The notes under the pieces were generated by a model that was not told the DNA's origin, did not search any database, and worked only from the letters and a program-made list of their open reading frames with translations. A program made the translations under genes and the position numbers. Source: Acidimicrobiaceae bacterium (lineage in GTDB: Bacteria > Actinomycetota > Acidimicrobiia > Acidimicrobiales > RAAP-2). From it: a stretch of 52,470 bases of DNA. Positions 36,100-44,883 of the stretch are shown here, piece after piece (positions within the stretch are counted from its first letter, which is position 1; every line of letters begins with the position of its first letter). The stretch is from assembly GCA_027451285.1 (NCBI GenBank), contig DAIDJP010000042.1, positions 1 to 52,470 on the forward strand, given 5' to 3'.

Positions 36100-37038
36100 C
36101 TAGCCGGCGGAGCGCGCCAGACCAGCCCGTTCGCCCCGGCTGACGAACTTAATCGCCATCTTGCGGCTCGCCTCGTCGATCATCTCGTCGCCGAACATCA
36201 CCGCGCCGGTGTGGTTCTCCTCGGTCGCCACGCGATAGGCCTCGAGGATGTCCCAGGCCCGGTCGAACTGTTCCTGGGTGGGTGAATAGACCTCGTTGAG
36301 AACGAGCGCCTGGTCCGGGGTGAGGGCCCACTTGCCGTCGTATCCCAGGATGTGGGTGCGCTGGGCGAACTCGCGCAGGGCGTCGAGCTCGCGCACCTTG
36401 AGAAACGGTCCGTCGATCACCTGGAGCCCGTTGGCGCGCCCGGCCATCAGGATGCGCGAGAAGACGTAGTTGAAGTGATCCCCCGGGTACTCGGGAATCG
36501 CCACCCCGCCGGTCAGGACCGGCATCTCGATGGAGGCCGCGAAGTCGGCCGGCCCGAAGATGATCGTCTCCAGGCGCGGCGAGGCCGCGCAGATCTCGTC
36601 GACGTTGATCAGGCCCCGGGCCGTCTCGATCTGGGCCTCGATGCCGATGTGTCCCACCGGCAGGCCGGCGTTCTTCTCCACCTGGGTGAGGAGGAGATCC
36701 ATCGCCACGACCTCGGCCGCCGACTGGACCTTGGGCAACATGATCTCGTCGAGGCGCACACCGGCCTGGCCGACGACGTCGATGACGTCGCCATAGGTCC
36801 AGGCCGTGTCCCAGGCGTTCACGCGCACGCACAGCACCCGCTCGCCCCAGTCCTGGGTGCGGATGGCGTTGACCACCTTGGCCCGCGCGGCCACCTTCTC
36901 ATTGGGCGCCACCGAGTCCTCGAGGTCGAGGAAGGTCATGTCGGCCACCGCGGTCGGGGCCTTGGCGAGGAAGCGGTCCGAGGAGCCGGGCGTGGACAAG
37001 CACGAGCGGCGAGGGAGGGTGCGCGAGCGTTCTGACAT
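36100..37038 (-). CDS. HpcH/HpaI (CitE-like) CoA ester lyase, probable malyl-/beta-methylmalyl-CoA lyase
   Basis: 312 aa from ATG 37038. CitE-type barrel: RRSCLSTPGSSDRFLAKAP, MTFLDLEDSVAPNEK (metal and CoA side), EIMLPKVQSAAEV, the metal ligand in IGIEAQIETARGLIN, and IIFGPADFAASI. The late GKWALTPDQALVLNEVYSP is typical of malyl-CoA-type lyases with the C-terminal lid. It would cleave methylmalyl-CoA to glyoxylate and propionyl-CoA, which the mutase at the left edge could help consume. Substrate is inferred from the adjacent methylsuccinyl-CoA dehydrogenase and MaoC genes; a citramalyl- or citryl-CoA lyase is possible. Confidence 0.82.
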   Translation of the reverse strand: MSERSRTLPRRSCLSTPGSSDRFLAKAPTAVADMTFLDLEDSVAPNEKVAARAKVVNAIRTQDWGERVLCVRVNAWDTAWTYGDVIDVVGQAGVRLDEIMLPKVQSAAEVVAMDLLLTQVEKNAGLPVGHIGIEAQIETARGLINVDEICAASPRLETIIFGPADFAASIEMPVLTGGVAIPEYPGDHFNYVFSRILMAGRANGLQVIDGPFLKVRELDALREFAQRTHILGYDGKWALTPDQALVLNEVYSPTQEQFDRAWDILEAYRVATEENHTGAVMFGDEMIDEASRKMAIKFVSRGERAGLARSAG

Positions 37039-37045
37039 GGGCGAG

Positions 37046-37051
37046 AGCCTA
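37046..37051 (-). promoter_or_regulatory. -10 element, leaderless promoter of the CitE-like lyase gene
   Basis: TAGGCT on the minus strand, 7 nt before the ATG at 37038. Confidence 0.5.
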
Positions 37052-37177
37052 TTGCGCGCCCGACTCGGCGAACGGCGAACGGTCCGGGCGCGGGCGGCCG
37101 TCCGCTCATGCCCACTGTGATCAGGTAATACGAAATTTCTTACGTGCGGGGCCGCGCACGGCGCCCGGCCCAGCCGG

Positions 37178-37183
37178 TAACGT
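37178..37183 (+). promoter_or_regulatory. -10 element, leaderless promoter of the NlpC/P60 gene
   Basis: TAACGT, 7 nt before the GTG at 37191. This favours 37191 over the GTG at 37182, which overlaps the hexamer. An 8-bp palindrome GAAATTTC sits upstream at 37132-37139. Confidence 0.45.
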
Positions 37184-37190
37184 GGCCTCC

Positions 37191-38294
37191 GTGACTGACG
37201 TCGAGCGCCCCGCGCGCCCAACGACGCGACGGCCACCCAGGGGACCGGCGGGGTCCCGGTGGATCAGCGTGGTGGTGACTCTCGCGATGGCGACGAGCAC
37301 GCTGAGCGGACTCTCACCTCGAGCCGGCGCCTCGGGCATCTCCAACGAGAAGGCCAAGGCCGCCATCCTCTACCGCCAGATCCAGAGCATCAACAGTCGC
37401 GTCGGCGTGCTGGGCCAGAAGTACGACGAGGCCCACGTCAAGCTCGAACACTTCAACAACGAAATCAAGAACACCAAGAACGTCGTGGCCTCGATCCAGG
37501 CCAACGTCGCGCGCGGCAACATCCAGCTGCGCCAGGACGCGATCTTCGCCTACGTGACCAACGGTTCGGCCGCGGCCAACAATCCCCTCTTCAGCAACCA
37601 CGGCGCCGACATCGGCGCCACCAACGTCTACAACCAGCTGGCCGAGGGCAACGTGGCCACCACCCTCGCGAACCTGAAGAACTACAAGATCCAACTCACC
37701 AAGGAGCGCTGGATCCTGGCCAACGAGGACCGCCAGGCCGGCGCCGCCGAGCGCGCCGCCGCCCAGGCGTTCCACGAGGCCCAGGCCCTCCAGCGCGCCC
37801 TCAACGCGGCGCTGCGCCAGGCGAAAGGCGCGATCGCCAACTACATCGCCCAGCAGCAGGCCGCCGCGGCCGCCAAATCGCGCGGGGCACTCGCGGGAGC
37901 ACACCCGATTCCGGGCTTTCCCGCCCCGCCGCCGAATCAACGCGCCGCGATCGCCATTCGCACCGCATTGTCGTTCCTCGGTGTGCCCTACGTCTGGGGT
38001 GGCGCGTCACGATCCGGCGTGGACTGCTCCGGCCTAGTGATGCTCGCCTACGACGCCGCCGGGATCTTCCTCCCCCACTACTCGGGCGCCCAGTTCGCCG
38101 ACACCGTGCGCGTCCCCCTGTTCGACCTGCAGCCCGGTGACCTTCTCTTCTACGGCTACAACGGCGACGAGCACGTTGCGATGTACCTCGGTCACGGCGA
38201 GATGATCGAGGCCCCCTACACCGGCGCGCGGGTGCACATCACCCCAGTGCGACTCGGCTACGGCTTCGCCGGCGCCGGACGCCCGCGGGCCTAG
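37191..38294 (+). CDS. Secreted NlpC/P60 peptidoglycan endopeptidase (RipA-like)
   Basis: 367 aa. Basic N-terminus with a signal segment at ~25-47 (ISVVVTLAMATSTLSGL, then PRAGASG). A long coiled coil (~50-225, rich in Ala, Gln, Lys), then an NlpC/P60 domain (~250-360) with VPYVWGGASRSGVDCSGLV (catalytic Cys279), DEHVAMYLG (His) and ARVHITPV. The layout matches RipA-type cell-division hydrolases, whose coiled coil keeps the enzyme inactive. It cleaves D-glutamyl-meso-diaminopimelate bonds. Its stop (TAG) shares one base with the GTG of the next gene. Confidence 0.92.
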   Translation: MTDVERPARPTTRRPPRGPAGSRWISVVVTLAMATSTLSGLSPRAGASGISNEKAKAAILYRQIQSINSRVGVLGQKYDEAHVKLEHFNNEIKNTKNVVASIQANVARGNIQLRQDAIFAYVTNGSAAANNPLFSNHGADIGATNVYNQLAEGNVATTLANLKNYKIQLTKERWILANEDRQAGAAERAAAQAFHEAQALQRALNAALRQAKGAIANYIAQQQAAAAAKSRGALAGAHPIPGFPAPPPNQRAAIAIRTALSFLGVPYVWGGASRSGVDCSGLVMLAYDAAGIFLPHYSGAQFADTVRVPLFDLQPGDLLFYGYNGDEHVAMYLGHGEMIEAPYTGARVHITPVRLGYGFAGAGRPRA

Positions 38295-39076
38295 TGTCGC
38301 CCGTCCCCACCTCGTTCCACCTCGGTCCACTGGTCTTTCACCTCTACGGCTTCGGCCTGGCGATCGCCGCCTACGTCGCCTACTCCTACGCGAGACGTCG
38401 CCTCGCGCGCGCCGACCTCAACGTCGAGCCCTTCGCCCGCTTCGCGGGGTGGCTGATCGTGAGCGGACTGATCGGCGCCCGGGCCGCGCACGTGGCGACC
38501 AACTGGGGCGACTACCGCCACCACCTGCTCGACGCGCTGCAGATCTGGCAGGGCGGCCTCGCGAGCTTCGGCGGCATCGCGTTCGCCTTGCCGTTGGGAC
38601 TCGTGCTCGCGCGCCGCTACTGGCCCGACACGCCACTCGCTCGCTTCGCCGACATCCTGGTGCCCGCCCTCGTCGCCGGCTGGGCCATCGGACGAGTCCT
38701 CGGACCGCAGTTCATGTACCAGGGCGGTGGGCATCTCACCCACCAGTGGTTCGGACTGCACTACGCGGGACAGGTCGGCAAGCGCGTGCCGGTGCCGCTG
38801 ATCCAGGGAGCCGAGGACGGCCTGCTGTGGCTCATCCTGCTCGCAGCCGAACGCCGCGGATTCGGCCGTCGACGCGGATTCGTGACCGGCCTCGCGATGA
38901 CCGTCTGGGGGCTAGTGCGCGCTTTGGACGAGCGACTCCTGCTCGGTCAGCACTCGCACAGCGGCTCGATCGGCGTGCAGCTCGCCGCTCTGTGCCTTGC
39001 TCTGGCCGGGGTCGTGCTCGTCGTGCGCAGCCTCGTCGGCGGTGTCACGAGCCCCCCGCCAGACGCTGCAACCTAG
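38294..39076 (+). CDS. Prolipoprotein diacylglyceryl transferase-like membrane protein
   Basis: 260 aa, seven predicted transmembrane helices. Lgt traits: LYGFGLAIAAYVAYSYARRR near the N-terminus, GLIGARAAHV, WQGGLASFGGIAF (equivalent to the WxGGxxxxGG loop) and AGWAIGRVLGPQFMYQGG at the position of the Lgt signature. In canonical Lgt this reads GRxxNxxNxE; here the first Asn is replaced by Gly, and the motif is altered. Activity is therefore uncertain: it may be a diverged Lgt paralogue. It is translationally coupled to the NlpC/P60 gene (1-nt overlap). Confidence 0.7.
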   Translation: MSPVPTSFHLGPLVFHLYGFGLAIAAYVAYSYARRRLARADLNVEPFARFAGWLIVSGLIGARAAHVATNWGDYRHHLLDALQIWQGGLASFGGIAFALPLGLVLARRYWPDTPLARFADILVPALVAGWAIGRVLGPQFMYQGGGHLTHQWFGLHYAGQVGKRVPVPLIQGAEDGLLWLILLAAERRGFGRRRGFVTGLAMTVWGLVRALDERLLLGQHSHSGSIGVQLAALCLALAGVVLVVRSLVGGVTSPPPDAAT

Positions 39077-39256
39077 CCACTGAAGGCCCAGCGGCGAGCG
39101 GCGAGCGAGACCTCTTCGACGGTGGCGACGACGGTGGGTACCGAACGCCGAGCCGACCACACCCTGGAAGGGTACGGCGACGGTCCCCATAACGACGATG
39201 ACGACGCCACGACGGGGTGGGATCGCGACGGCGACGTCGTCGACGACCCGCGCCGA

Positions 39257-39763
39257 CTACGTCGGGGGCAGAACCTCGCTCGCGCGGCCCGAGGCGAACC
39301 CGTACTCCCACACGCTGACCGGCGGTGGCGTGAAGCCGTGGGCGCTCAGGGTGGTGCAGATCTGGCTGCGGTGGTCGTTGCCGTGGTGCAGCGCCTGGGC
39401 CAGACGGATCCCCACGGTGGCGTCACGCTGGTAGCCGTCGTCGGGGTCGACCTCGTGGATCACCTCGTCGCCGTCGAGTTCCCCGTCGAGCAGCGCGGAC
39501 CACGCCTGGGCCTGGGCGACGGCGAGCTCGCGAAGCTCGCGCAGCGTCTCCGTGGGGTGCTGGCGGGCCAGCCAGCCGCCGAAGAAGTCGTCGAGGTAGT
39601 ACGAGTCGGACTCGACGAGATGGCGCAGCGTGGCCTCGATCGAACCGTAGGTGCCGAGCACGTTCACCTCGAGGATCTCAGGAGGCAGCGCCGCGCAGGC
39701 GTCAATCACGTTGAGGGTGGCCCAGGCGTGGTGTTCGAAGGCGTCGCGCACAAGAGAGCTCAT
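39257..39763 (-). CDS. DinB-family protein
   Basis: 168 aa, four-helix bundle of the DinB/YfiT type. Putative metal-binding histidines occur in HHAWATLNVID (~residue 11), TLRHLVESD (~48) and ALHHGNDHRSQ (~135). Members are often thiol-dependent transferases or unknown; no specific role can be assigned. TATGGT, 6 nt before the ATG, indicates a leaderless mRNA. The 180-nt gap between its stop and the convergent Lgt-like gene holds nothing I can recognise. Confidence 0.82.
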   Translation of the reverse strand: MSSLVRDAFEHHAWATLNVIDACAALPPEILEVNVLGTYGSIEATLRHLVESDSYYLDDFFGGWLARQHPTETLRELRELAVAQAQAWSALLDGELDGDEVIHEVDPDDGYQRDATVGIRLAQALHHGNDHRSQICTTLSAHGFTPPPVSVWEYGFASGRASEVLPPT

Positions 39764-39769
39764 GACCTC

Positions 39770-39775
39770 ACCATA
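39770..39775 (-). promoter_or_regulatory. -10 element, leaderless promoter of the DinB gene
   Basis: TATGGT on the minus strand, 6 nt before the ATG at 39763. Confidence 0.45.
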
Positions 39776-39805
39776 GTGAACAGCGCAGTCCTCTCCCTTT
39801 GGACG

Positions 39806-40687
39806 CTACGGGCTGGACGAACGGCTCACGGACTGGGCGCGGCGGGCTACGAACGCGGCGATGCTCTTGAAGAGGTCGCTGTCCGGCACGAAGCTCTGCG
39901 CGCGCAACGCCTCGGTGTCTCGCTCGACTCGACCCGCCACCACGTCGAGGATCTGGCGATTCCCCGATGAGGCGACTTCCGACCACGAGGCGATCTGCGT
40001 GGCCAGTTCGATGGCCCGGTCGCGCAACTGCTCACGGCCCACGATCTCGCTGACGAGGCCAATGCCGACGGCGGACTCGGCCGAGAGGGATCGTCCGGCG
40101 AGAAAGAGCGCCCGCGCCGCGCTCTCGCCGACGGCGTCGACCACGAGTCGTATTCCGGTCTCGGAGTAGACGAGCCCGAGCTTCGCCGCGGGAATCGCGA
40201 ACGTCGTCTCGGGAGACGCGATGCGCACGTCGGCCGACAGGGCGAGCTCCAGTCCCCCACCGATCACGTTCCCCTGCAGGGCGGCCACGATGGGTATCGC
40301 GACACGACGCAACGACGCGAAATTGCTCTCGTGAGCGATCAGGCCTTCGGCGTCACCCTGGGAGGCCTCGATCAGGTCGTAGCCCGCGCAGAAGTCGGGC
40401 GGAGCGGCACTGACGACGATGGCCCGCGTCCCCTCGGGCGGACTGGCCACCAGCTCTTCGATGCGATCGATCGTCGAACGACCGAGGACGTTGCGTCGCT
40501 CTCCGGCGTCCAGGCGGATCTCGAAGACGTTGTTCGGATGGCGGTGGGTAGTCACGGGCGTCGCCGGGGGCACCGCGACGCGATGTCGGCGGCGGTCGCG
40601 CACCCACTTGGTCGACCGCTGCCAGCGCCGGCTGGCGCGAGCCTGCCACAGCGACATCGTGTGACCCAACTTGGTGATCGGAGCCAT
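39806..40687 (-). CDS. Enoyl-CoA hydratase/isomerase family protein
   Basis: 293 aa from ATG 40687, with GGGAGG 5 nt upstream. A basic N-terminal extension of ~55 aa precedes the crotonase fold (NNVFEIRLDAGERRNVLG). Oxyanion-hole segments DFCAGYDLIEA and LQGNVIGGGLELALSADVRIAS are present; the active-site region AKLGLVYSETGIRLVV has one Glu at the expected second position. Acts on an acyl-CoA of unknown chain. An internal GTG near residue 45 (VTTHRHPNN) could be the true start. It lies 68 nt downstream of the CaiB-type gene on the same strand. Confidence 0.8.
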   Translation of the reverse strand: MAPITKLGHTMSLWQARASRRWQRSTKWVRDRRRHRVAVPPATPVTTHRHPNNVFEIRLDAGERRNVLGRSTIDRIEELVASPPEGTRAIVVSAAPPDFCAGYDLIEASQGDAEGLIAHESNFASLRRVAIPIVAALQGNVIGGGLELALSADVRIASPETTFAIPAAKLGLVYSETGIRLVVDAVGESAARALFLAGRSLSAESAVGIGLVSEIVGREQLRDRAIELATQIASWSEVASSGNRQILDVVAGRVERDTEALRAQSFVPDSDLFKSIAAFVARRAQSVSRSSSP

Positions 40688-40755
40688 CAGGTCCTCCCTC
40701 GCCCGCCGAGACCGTCTCGCGTGGGCGCCCAGCAACGATTGTCACGCGGAGCCAC

Positions 40756-41946
40756 TCAGGTGCCTCCGAGCATCTCGCCACGGACCTCGCGGGTGTGCTC
40801 GCCGAGCGTCGGCGGGGGCCGTCGCAGCCCCACCTCGCTGCGGCCGAAGCGCAGCGGACTCCCGGACAGTTCGATCGGACCCAGGCTCGAGTGATTCGCG
40901 CGCCACACGAGGTTCTGCTGACGCACCTGTTCAGTGGCGTACACCTCGTCGAACGTCTTGACCTGGCCGGCGGGCACGCCGACCTGATCGAACTCGCTGA
41001 GCCACTCCTCGACGGTCTTGGCCGCGAGCGCGGGCGCCATCACGGCGTTGAGCGCGTCGGCGTTTCGCATTCGCAGCGCGTTGGTCGCGAAGTGCTCGTC
41101 GTCGACGTCCAACCCGATCAGGGGGGCGAACCGCCGCCAGATGGCGTCGTTGCCGACCGCGATCACGACGGGTGCGTCGCTCGCGAAGAAGACGCCGTAG
41201 GGAAAGACCGTCGGGTGCTGGTTGCCCGACGGCGGGGGGACTTCGCCCGCGACGAGGTAGCGCGTCCCCTGGAAGGTGTGCAAGCCGATCTGACCGGCGA
41301 GCAGCGAGGTTGACACGCGCTGTCCCCGGCCGCTCGTCGCGCGTTCGACGAGACCGGCCAGAACACCGATGACGCCGAAGAGTCCCGCTGCGATGTCGGC
41401 GATCGGCACCCCCACCTTCACCATCGGCCCTCCCGGCGGGCCGGTGATCGACATCAGGCCGCCCTCGGCCTGGAGGATGTGGTCGTAGCCCACTCGGCGA
41501 CTCTCGGGACCGTCGTCGCCAAATCCACTGATCGAGAGTCGCACGACGCCGGGATTCAGGCGCTCCAGCGCCTCGTCGCCGAGGCCGAGGCGCTCCATGA
41601 CCCCGGGGCGAAAGTTCTCCACGACGACGTCCGCCCAGCGCACGAGGGCCTCGACGAAGTCACGCTGGCTCTCGTCCTTCAGATCGAGTTCGACGCTTCG
41701 CTTGTTGCGATTCGCCGACAGGAAATACGTGCTCTCGCGCCCCTCGGGCGTGTCGATGAACGGAGGGCCCCACATGCGCGTGTCGTCGCCCTTGCCGGGC
41801 TGTTCGATCTTGATCACCTCCGCGCCCAGGTCGCCCAGAATCATGGTTGCGTAGGGACCGGCGAGGACCCGCGACAGGTCCAGGACGTGCACGCCCGTCA
41901 GCGGCCCACGACCGTCATCCGGCGATCCATCCTGCGCGTCACTCAC
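40756..41946 (-). CDS. CaiB/BaiF (type III) CoA transferase
   Basis: 396 aa from GTG 41946. Family hallmarks: GVHVLDLSRVLAGPYATMILGDLGAEVIKIE at the N-terminus (unbroken in the protein), FLSANRNKRSVELDLK, VVVENFRPGVMERLGLG and the catalytic-Asp segment VGYDHILQAEGGLM. It swaps CoA between carboxylic acids. Adjacent enoyl-CoA hydratase and a liv-type transporter suggest a catabolic module for an imported acid, substrate unknown. GAGAGGACC upstream is the ribosome-binding site; a strong hairpin separates it from the binding-protein gene. Confidence 0.92.
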   Translation of the reverse strand: MSDAQDGSPDDGRGPLTGVHVLDLSRVLAGPYATMILGDLGAEVIKIEQPGKGDDTRMWGPPFIDTPEGRESTYFLSANRNKRSVELDLKDESQRDFVEALVRWADVVVENFRPGVMERLGLGDEALERLNPGVVRLSISGFGDDGPESRRVGYDHILQAEGGLMSITGPPGGPMVKVGVPIADIAAGLFGVIGVLAGLVERATSGRGQRVSTSLLAGQIGLHTFQGTRYLVAGEVPPPSGNQHPTVFPYGVFFASDAPVVIAVGNDAIWRRFAPLIGLDVDDEHFATNALRMRNADALNAVMAPALAAKTVEEWLSEFDQVGVPAGQVKTFDEVYATEQVRQQNLVWRANHSSLGPIELSGSPLRFGRSEVGLRRPPPTLGEHTREVRGEMLGGT

Positions 41947-41977
41947 TAAGTGGTCCTCTCTCACCGCTCTGTGAACC

Positions 41978-42008
41978 GGGATCGGACCCCACGAAGGGGT
42001 CCGATCCC
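41978..42008 (-). terminator. Hairpin terminator after the liv binding-protein gene
   Basis: Perfect 13-bp stem (GGGATCGGACCCC / GGGGTCCGATCCC) with a 5-nt loop, beginning 7 nt after the binding-protein stop. There is no T-run after it, so termination may be partial or Rho-assisted. It would separate liv expression from caiB. Confidence 0.65.
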
Positions 42009-42015
42009 AGCACAC

Positions 42016-43341
42016 CTACTTCAGGCCGTCGGCCTTCAACACCGCCAGGCACGACTTCGTCGTCGTGCAGTTGGTCACGTCGCCGAGCACCTTCGCCGAC
42101 AACGGCGTGCCCTGCACCTCGTTACCGGTCGTGGCGTTCGCCACGAACGGGGCGTACGGACCGAAGGTGTTGTGGTACTTGTTGTAGTCAATCGACCCAC
42201 TCGCACCTTCGTAGTTGATCTTCTTGTGAGCCTTCAGCAGGCTCAGGCACGAGCCGTACGTGTAGCACTTGACTCCGGGCGGATTGGTCACCTTGAGCAT
42301 CGCCTTGGAGACCGCCGTGCCGTTGAACGTCTTGGCGTACGTGTCAGCGAGCGCCAGGGAGATCACCGCGTCGTAGGCGTAGTTCGCCCCCGAGAGCGGT
42401 CCGGCCGCCTTCTGGCTCGGGAAGAGCTTGGCGAAGCCCGCCATGAACGCGTTGTCCGCCTTGCCCGAGACCGAGGTGCCCATGATCGAGGTCAACCGGG
42501 CGTGCGCGTTCGCCGTGCCGAAGGCCTTGATGTAGTCGCTGCTCGTCGTGATGTCCGTCCCGATCCAGGGGATCTTCGAACCCAGTTGGTTGAACTCGGT
42601 CGCGAGCACCCCGACGGTCTGGGCGTCGGTCTGGCTGAAGATGACGTTGGGCTTGTCCGCGATCACCTGGGCCACCGTGTTCGTGTAGGACGACTGGTCA
42701 GCCTGAATGTTGTAGACGTGGATGACCTTGCCACCGAGCTTGATCCAGGTCGTCTTCACCGGTGCCACGATCGTCTGGGCTGCCGCGTCCGAGTAGAACA
42801 ACAGGTCGGCGGTCTTGTAGCCCTTGATGTGCGCGTAGGTCGCCATCGCCACGCCCAGCTGGCTGTCCGACGGACTGTCGCGGAAGAGGTAGGGGTCGGT
42901 CTGGTGGTCTCGACCCACGTCACCGCCCTGGAACTCATCAATGATCTTGTTCGCCCGAAGCACCGGCTCGACCGCGTTGATCTCCTGGGTGGTCGGGCCG
43001 ATGATGCCCGCGATACCGCCGCCCGAGATCAGCTTCAGCAGAGCCGTCTTGCCCTCGACCGGGTCACAGCCCGTGTCGCCCTGGGGAATGAGGAGCTTCT
43101 TGCCCAAGACTCCCCCGGCGGCATTGACCTGTGCCTGGGCGATCTGCGCGCCCTGGTAGATGCCCTCACCGAGACTCGCGAGCGGACCCGTGAAGCACGA
43201 CAGGACCCCGTAGGAGATGGTCCCCGACGTGGCCCCCGCCGTGGCGCCGAGTCCGAGGACGGCACTCGCCCCCAGTGCGGTTGTCGCCGCCAGCGCCCCG
43301 GTCACTGCCCGAACGGACATCGACTTTCTCGTAAGTTTCAC
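42016..43341 (-). CDS. livK: Branched-chain amino-acid-type ABC transporter, substrate-binding protein
   Basis: 441 aa from GTG 43341, with GGGGGGAAG upstream. Signal peptide at ~1-36 (KLTRKSMSVRAVTGALAATT, then a Gly/Ala-rich core). No lipobox Cys is seen, so it may be secreted or anchored otherwise. The periplasmic-binding fold starts at TISYGVLSCFTGPLASLGEGIYQGAQIA (read as the family N-terminus), with GDTGCDPVEGKTALLKLISGGG and IMGTSVSGKADNAFMAGFAKL later. Substrate could be branched-chain amino acids, an amide, or an aromatic or dicarboxylic acid. It follows livF by 46 nt. Confidence 0.9.
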   Translation of the reverse strand: MKLTRKSMSVRAVTGALAATTALGASAVLGLGATAGATSGTISYGVLSCFTGPLASLGEGIYQGAQIAQAQVNAAGGVLGKKLLIPQGDTGCDPVEGKTALLKLISGGGIAGIIGPTTQEINAVEPVLRANKIIDEFQGGDVGRDHQTDPYLFRDSPSDSQLGVAMATYAHIKGYKTADLLFYSDAAAQTIVAPVKTTWIKLGGKVIHVYNIQADQSSYTNTVAQVIADKPNVIFSQTDAQTVGVLATEFNQLGSKIPWIGTDITTSSDYIKAFGTANAHARLTSIMGTSVSGKADNAFMAGFAKLFPSQKAAGPLSGANYAYDAVISLALADTYAKTFNGTAVSKAMLKVTNPPGVKCYTYGSCLSLLKAHKKINYEGASGSIDYNKYHNTFGPYAPFVANATTGNEVQGTPLSAKVLGDVTNCTTTKSCLAVLKADGLK

Positions 43342-43387
43342 TGCTTCCCCCCCTTGTTTGGTACTTCTCTCTGATGAGACCCATTCC

Positions 43388-44119
43388 CTAAGACATACGT
43401 CCGACGTAGAGATCGATGACTTCGTCGTCGTGCAGCAATTGCGTCGCCGGCCCGTCGAGACGGTTCTTGCCCAGAACGAGGACGTAGCCCCAGTGCGCGT
43501 GGCGCAGCGAGCGCCGCGTGTTCTGCTCGACCACGCACACGCCCACACCGGTCGAGGCGACCTTTTCGATCTGCTCCCACAGCGCCGTCTGAAAGATGGG
43601 CGACAGACCCGCGCTGGGCTCGTCGAGGAGCATGACCTCGGGATCGAGCATCAGGCCGCGCGCCATCGCGAGCATGCTGCGCTGGCCGCCGCTCAACGCC
43701 CCGGCGCGCCGACGCAGCGACGCCTGCAGGTCGGGGAACAGGGCGCACAACTCGTCGATTCGCTCGCTCACCCCGTGCTTCCTGGTGTAGCCGCCCATCT
43801 CGAGGTTCTCGCGCACGGTCAGATCGGGGAACGTGTTGGCCACCTGAGGCACGTAGGCCAGCTTGTGGCGAACCATCTTCTCCGGCGCGAAGTTCGTGCA
43901 GTCCTTACCCGCGACGAGCACCCGTCCCGAGGAGGTCTTGATCACCCCGCTGATGGCCTTGAGCAACGTCGACTTGCCGGCGCCGTTGGGTCCCACGATC
44001 GCGGTGATCTTGCCCGGGTAGACGTCGATGGTGACGTTCTCGATGATCGGGGCGCCTCCGTAGCCGGCGGTCACGGACTCCACTCGCAAGACGGCGTTCG
44101 AGGTCTCAGATGTCGTCAT
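43388..44119 (-). CDS. livF: ABC transporter ATPase LivF
   Basis: 243 aa. Walker A GPNGAGKST (~43-51), signature LSGGQRSMLAMARGLMLDP, Walker B VMLLDEPSAGLSP and H-loop VVEQNTRRSL, all typical of LivF (short C-terminus, AGLSP motif). It energises uptake with LivG. The ATG overlaps the livG stop (ATGA). Confidence 0.94.
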   Translation of the reverse strand: MTTSETSNAVLRVESVTAGYGGAPIIENVTIDVYPGKITAIVGPNGAGKSTLLKAISGVIKTSSGRVLVAGKDCTNFAPEKMVRHKLAYVPQVANTFPDLTVRENLEMGGYTRKHGVSERIDELCALFPDLQASLRRRAGALSGGQRSMLAMARGLMLDPEVMLLDEPSAGLSPIFQTALWEQIEKVASTGVGVCVVEQNTRRSLRHAHWGYVLVLGKNRLDGPATQLLHDDEVIDLYVGRMS

Positions 44120-44883
44120 TCGTCGTCGTTCCCCAGGTAGGCGTCCACGACGCGCTTGTTGTCTCGCAGGTCCGCGAAGGGGCCCTGGGCGATGACCGTC
44201 CCCAGGTCCATCACCACGACCTCGTCGCAGGTCTTCTCGATGAAGGGCAGGTTGTGCTCGACCACGACCACGGTGCTGCCCGCGCGCTTGAGTTCGCGGA
44301 TCGCCTCGCCGATCCGCTCGCCCAGCACCGGGTTGACGCCGCCCATCGGCTCATCGAGGATCGTGAGGCGCGGCTTGGCCGCGGCGATGCGCGCGAACTC
44401 GAGGAGGCGCTTCTGGCCCCCGCTGAGTCCCACCGCGCGGGCGTTTCGCACCGCGTCCAGGCGGTAGTGCGTCATCAGCTCGCGAAGCTCGGCGGTCTCT
44501 TCCTGCTCAATCCGGCGATAGTGGCGGGCCTGAACGAGCGAGCGCCACAGCGAATCCCGGTCGAGATCGCACTTGCCGACTCGCACGTTGTCGATGACCG
44601 ACAGATCGCGCCATTCACGCGGCGTCTGGAAGGTGCGGATCATCCCGAGGCGCGAGATCTGGTCCGGGCGTCGACCCACGACGTCGCGACCGGCGAAGCG
44701 GATGCGCCCGCTGTCGGGCCGTTCGAAGCCCGACACCAGGTCGATCACGCTGCTCTTGCCCGCCCCGTTGGGTCCGATGAGTCCCACGACGGTCCCCTCG
44801 CGCACGCTCATCGTGCAGCCGTTCACCGCCACCACTCCACCGAAGGACTTGGTGACGTCCTCGATCTCGAGCAGGGCGCTCAC
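44116..44883 (-). CDS. livG: ABC transporter ATPase LivG
   Basis: 255 aa. Walker A GPNGAGKSSVIDLVSGF (~36-44), LivG-type RTFQTPREWRDLSVIDNV, signature LSGGQKRLLEFARI, Walker B LTILDEPMGGVNP and H-loop VVVEHNLPFI. Partner of LivF. Overlaps the livM 3' end by 4 nt. Confidence 0.94.
   Translation of the reverse strand: MSALLEIEDVTKSFGGVVAVNGCTMSVREGTVVGLIGPNGAGKSSVIDLVSGFERPDSGRIRFAGRDVVGRRPDQISRLGMIRTFQTPREWRDLSVIDNVRVGKCDLDRDSLWRSLVQARHYRRIEQEETAELRELMTHYRLDAVRNARAVGLSGGQKRLLEFARIAAAKPRLTILDEPMGGVNPVLGERIGEAIRELKRAGSTVVVVEHNLPFIEKTCDEVVVMDLGTVIAQGPFADLRDNKRVVDAYLGNDDE

Noticed and set aside
39077..39256. Small frames between the Lgt-like and DinB genes
   Set aside because: Arg-rich translations typical of non-coding high-GC DNA; both neighbours converge here.
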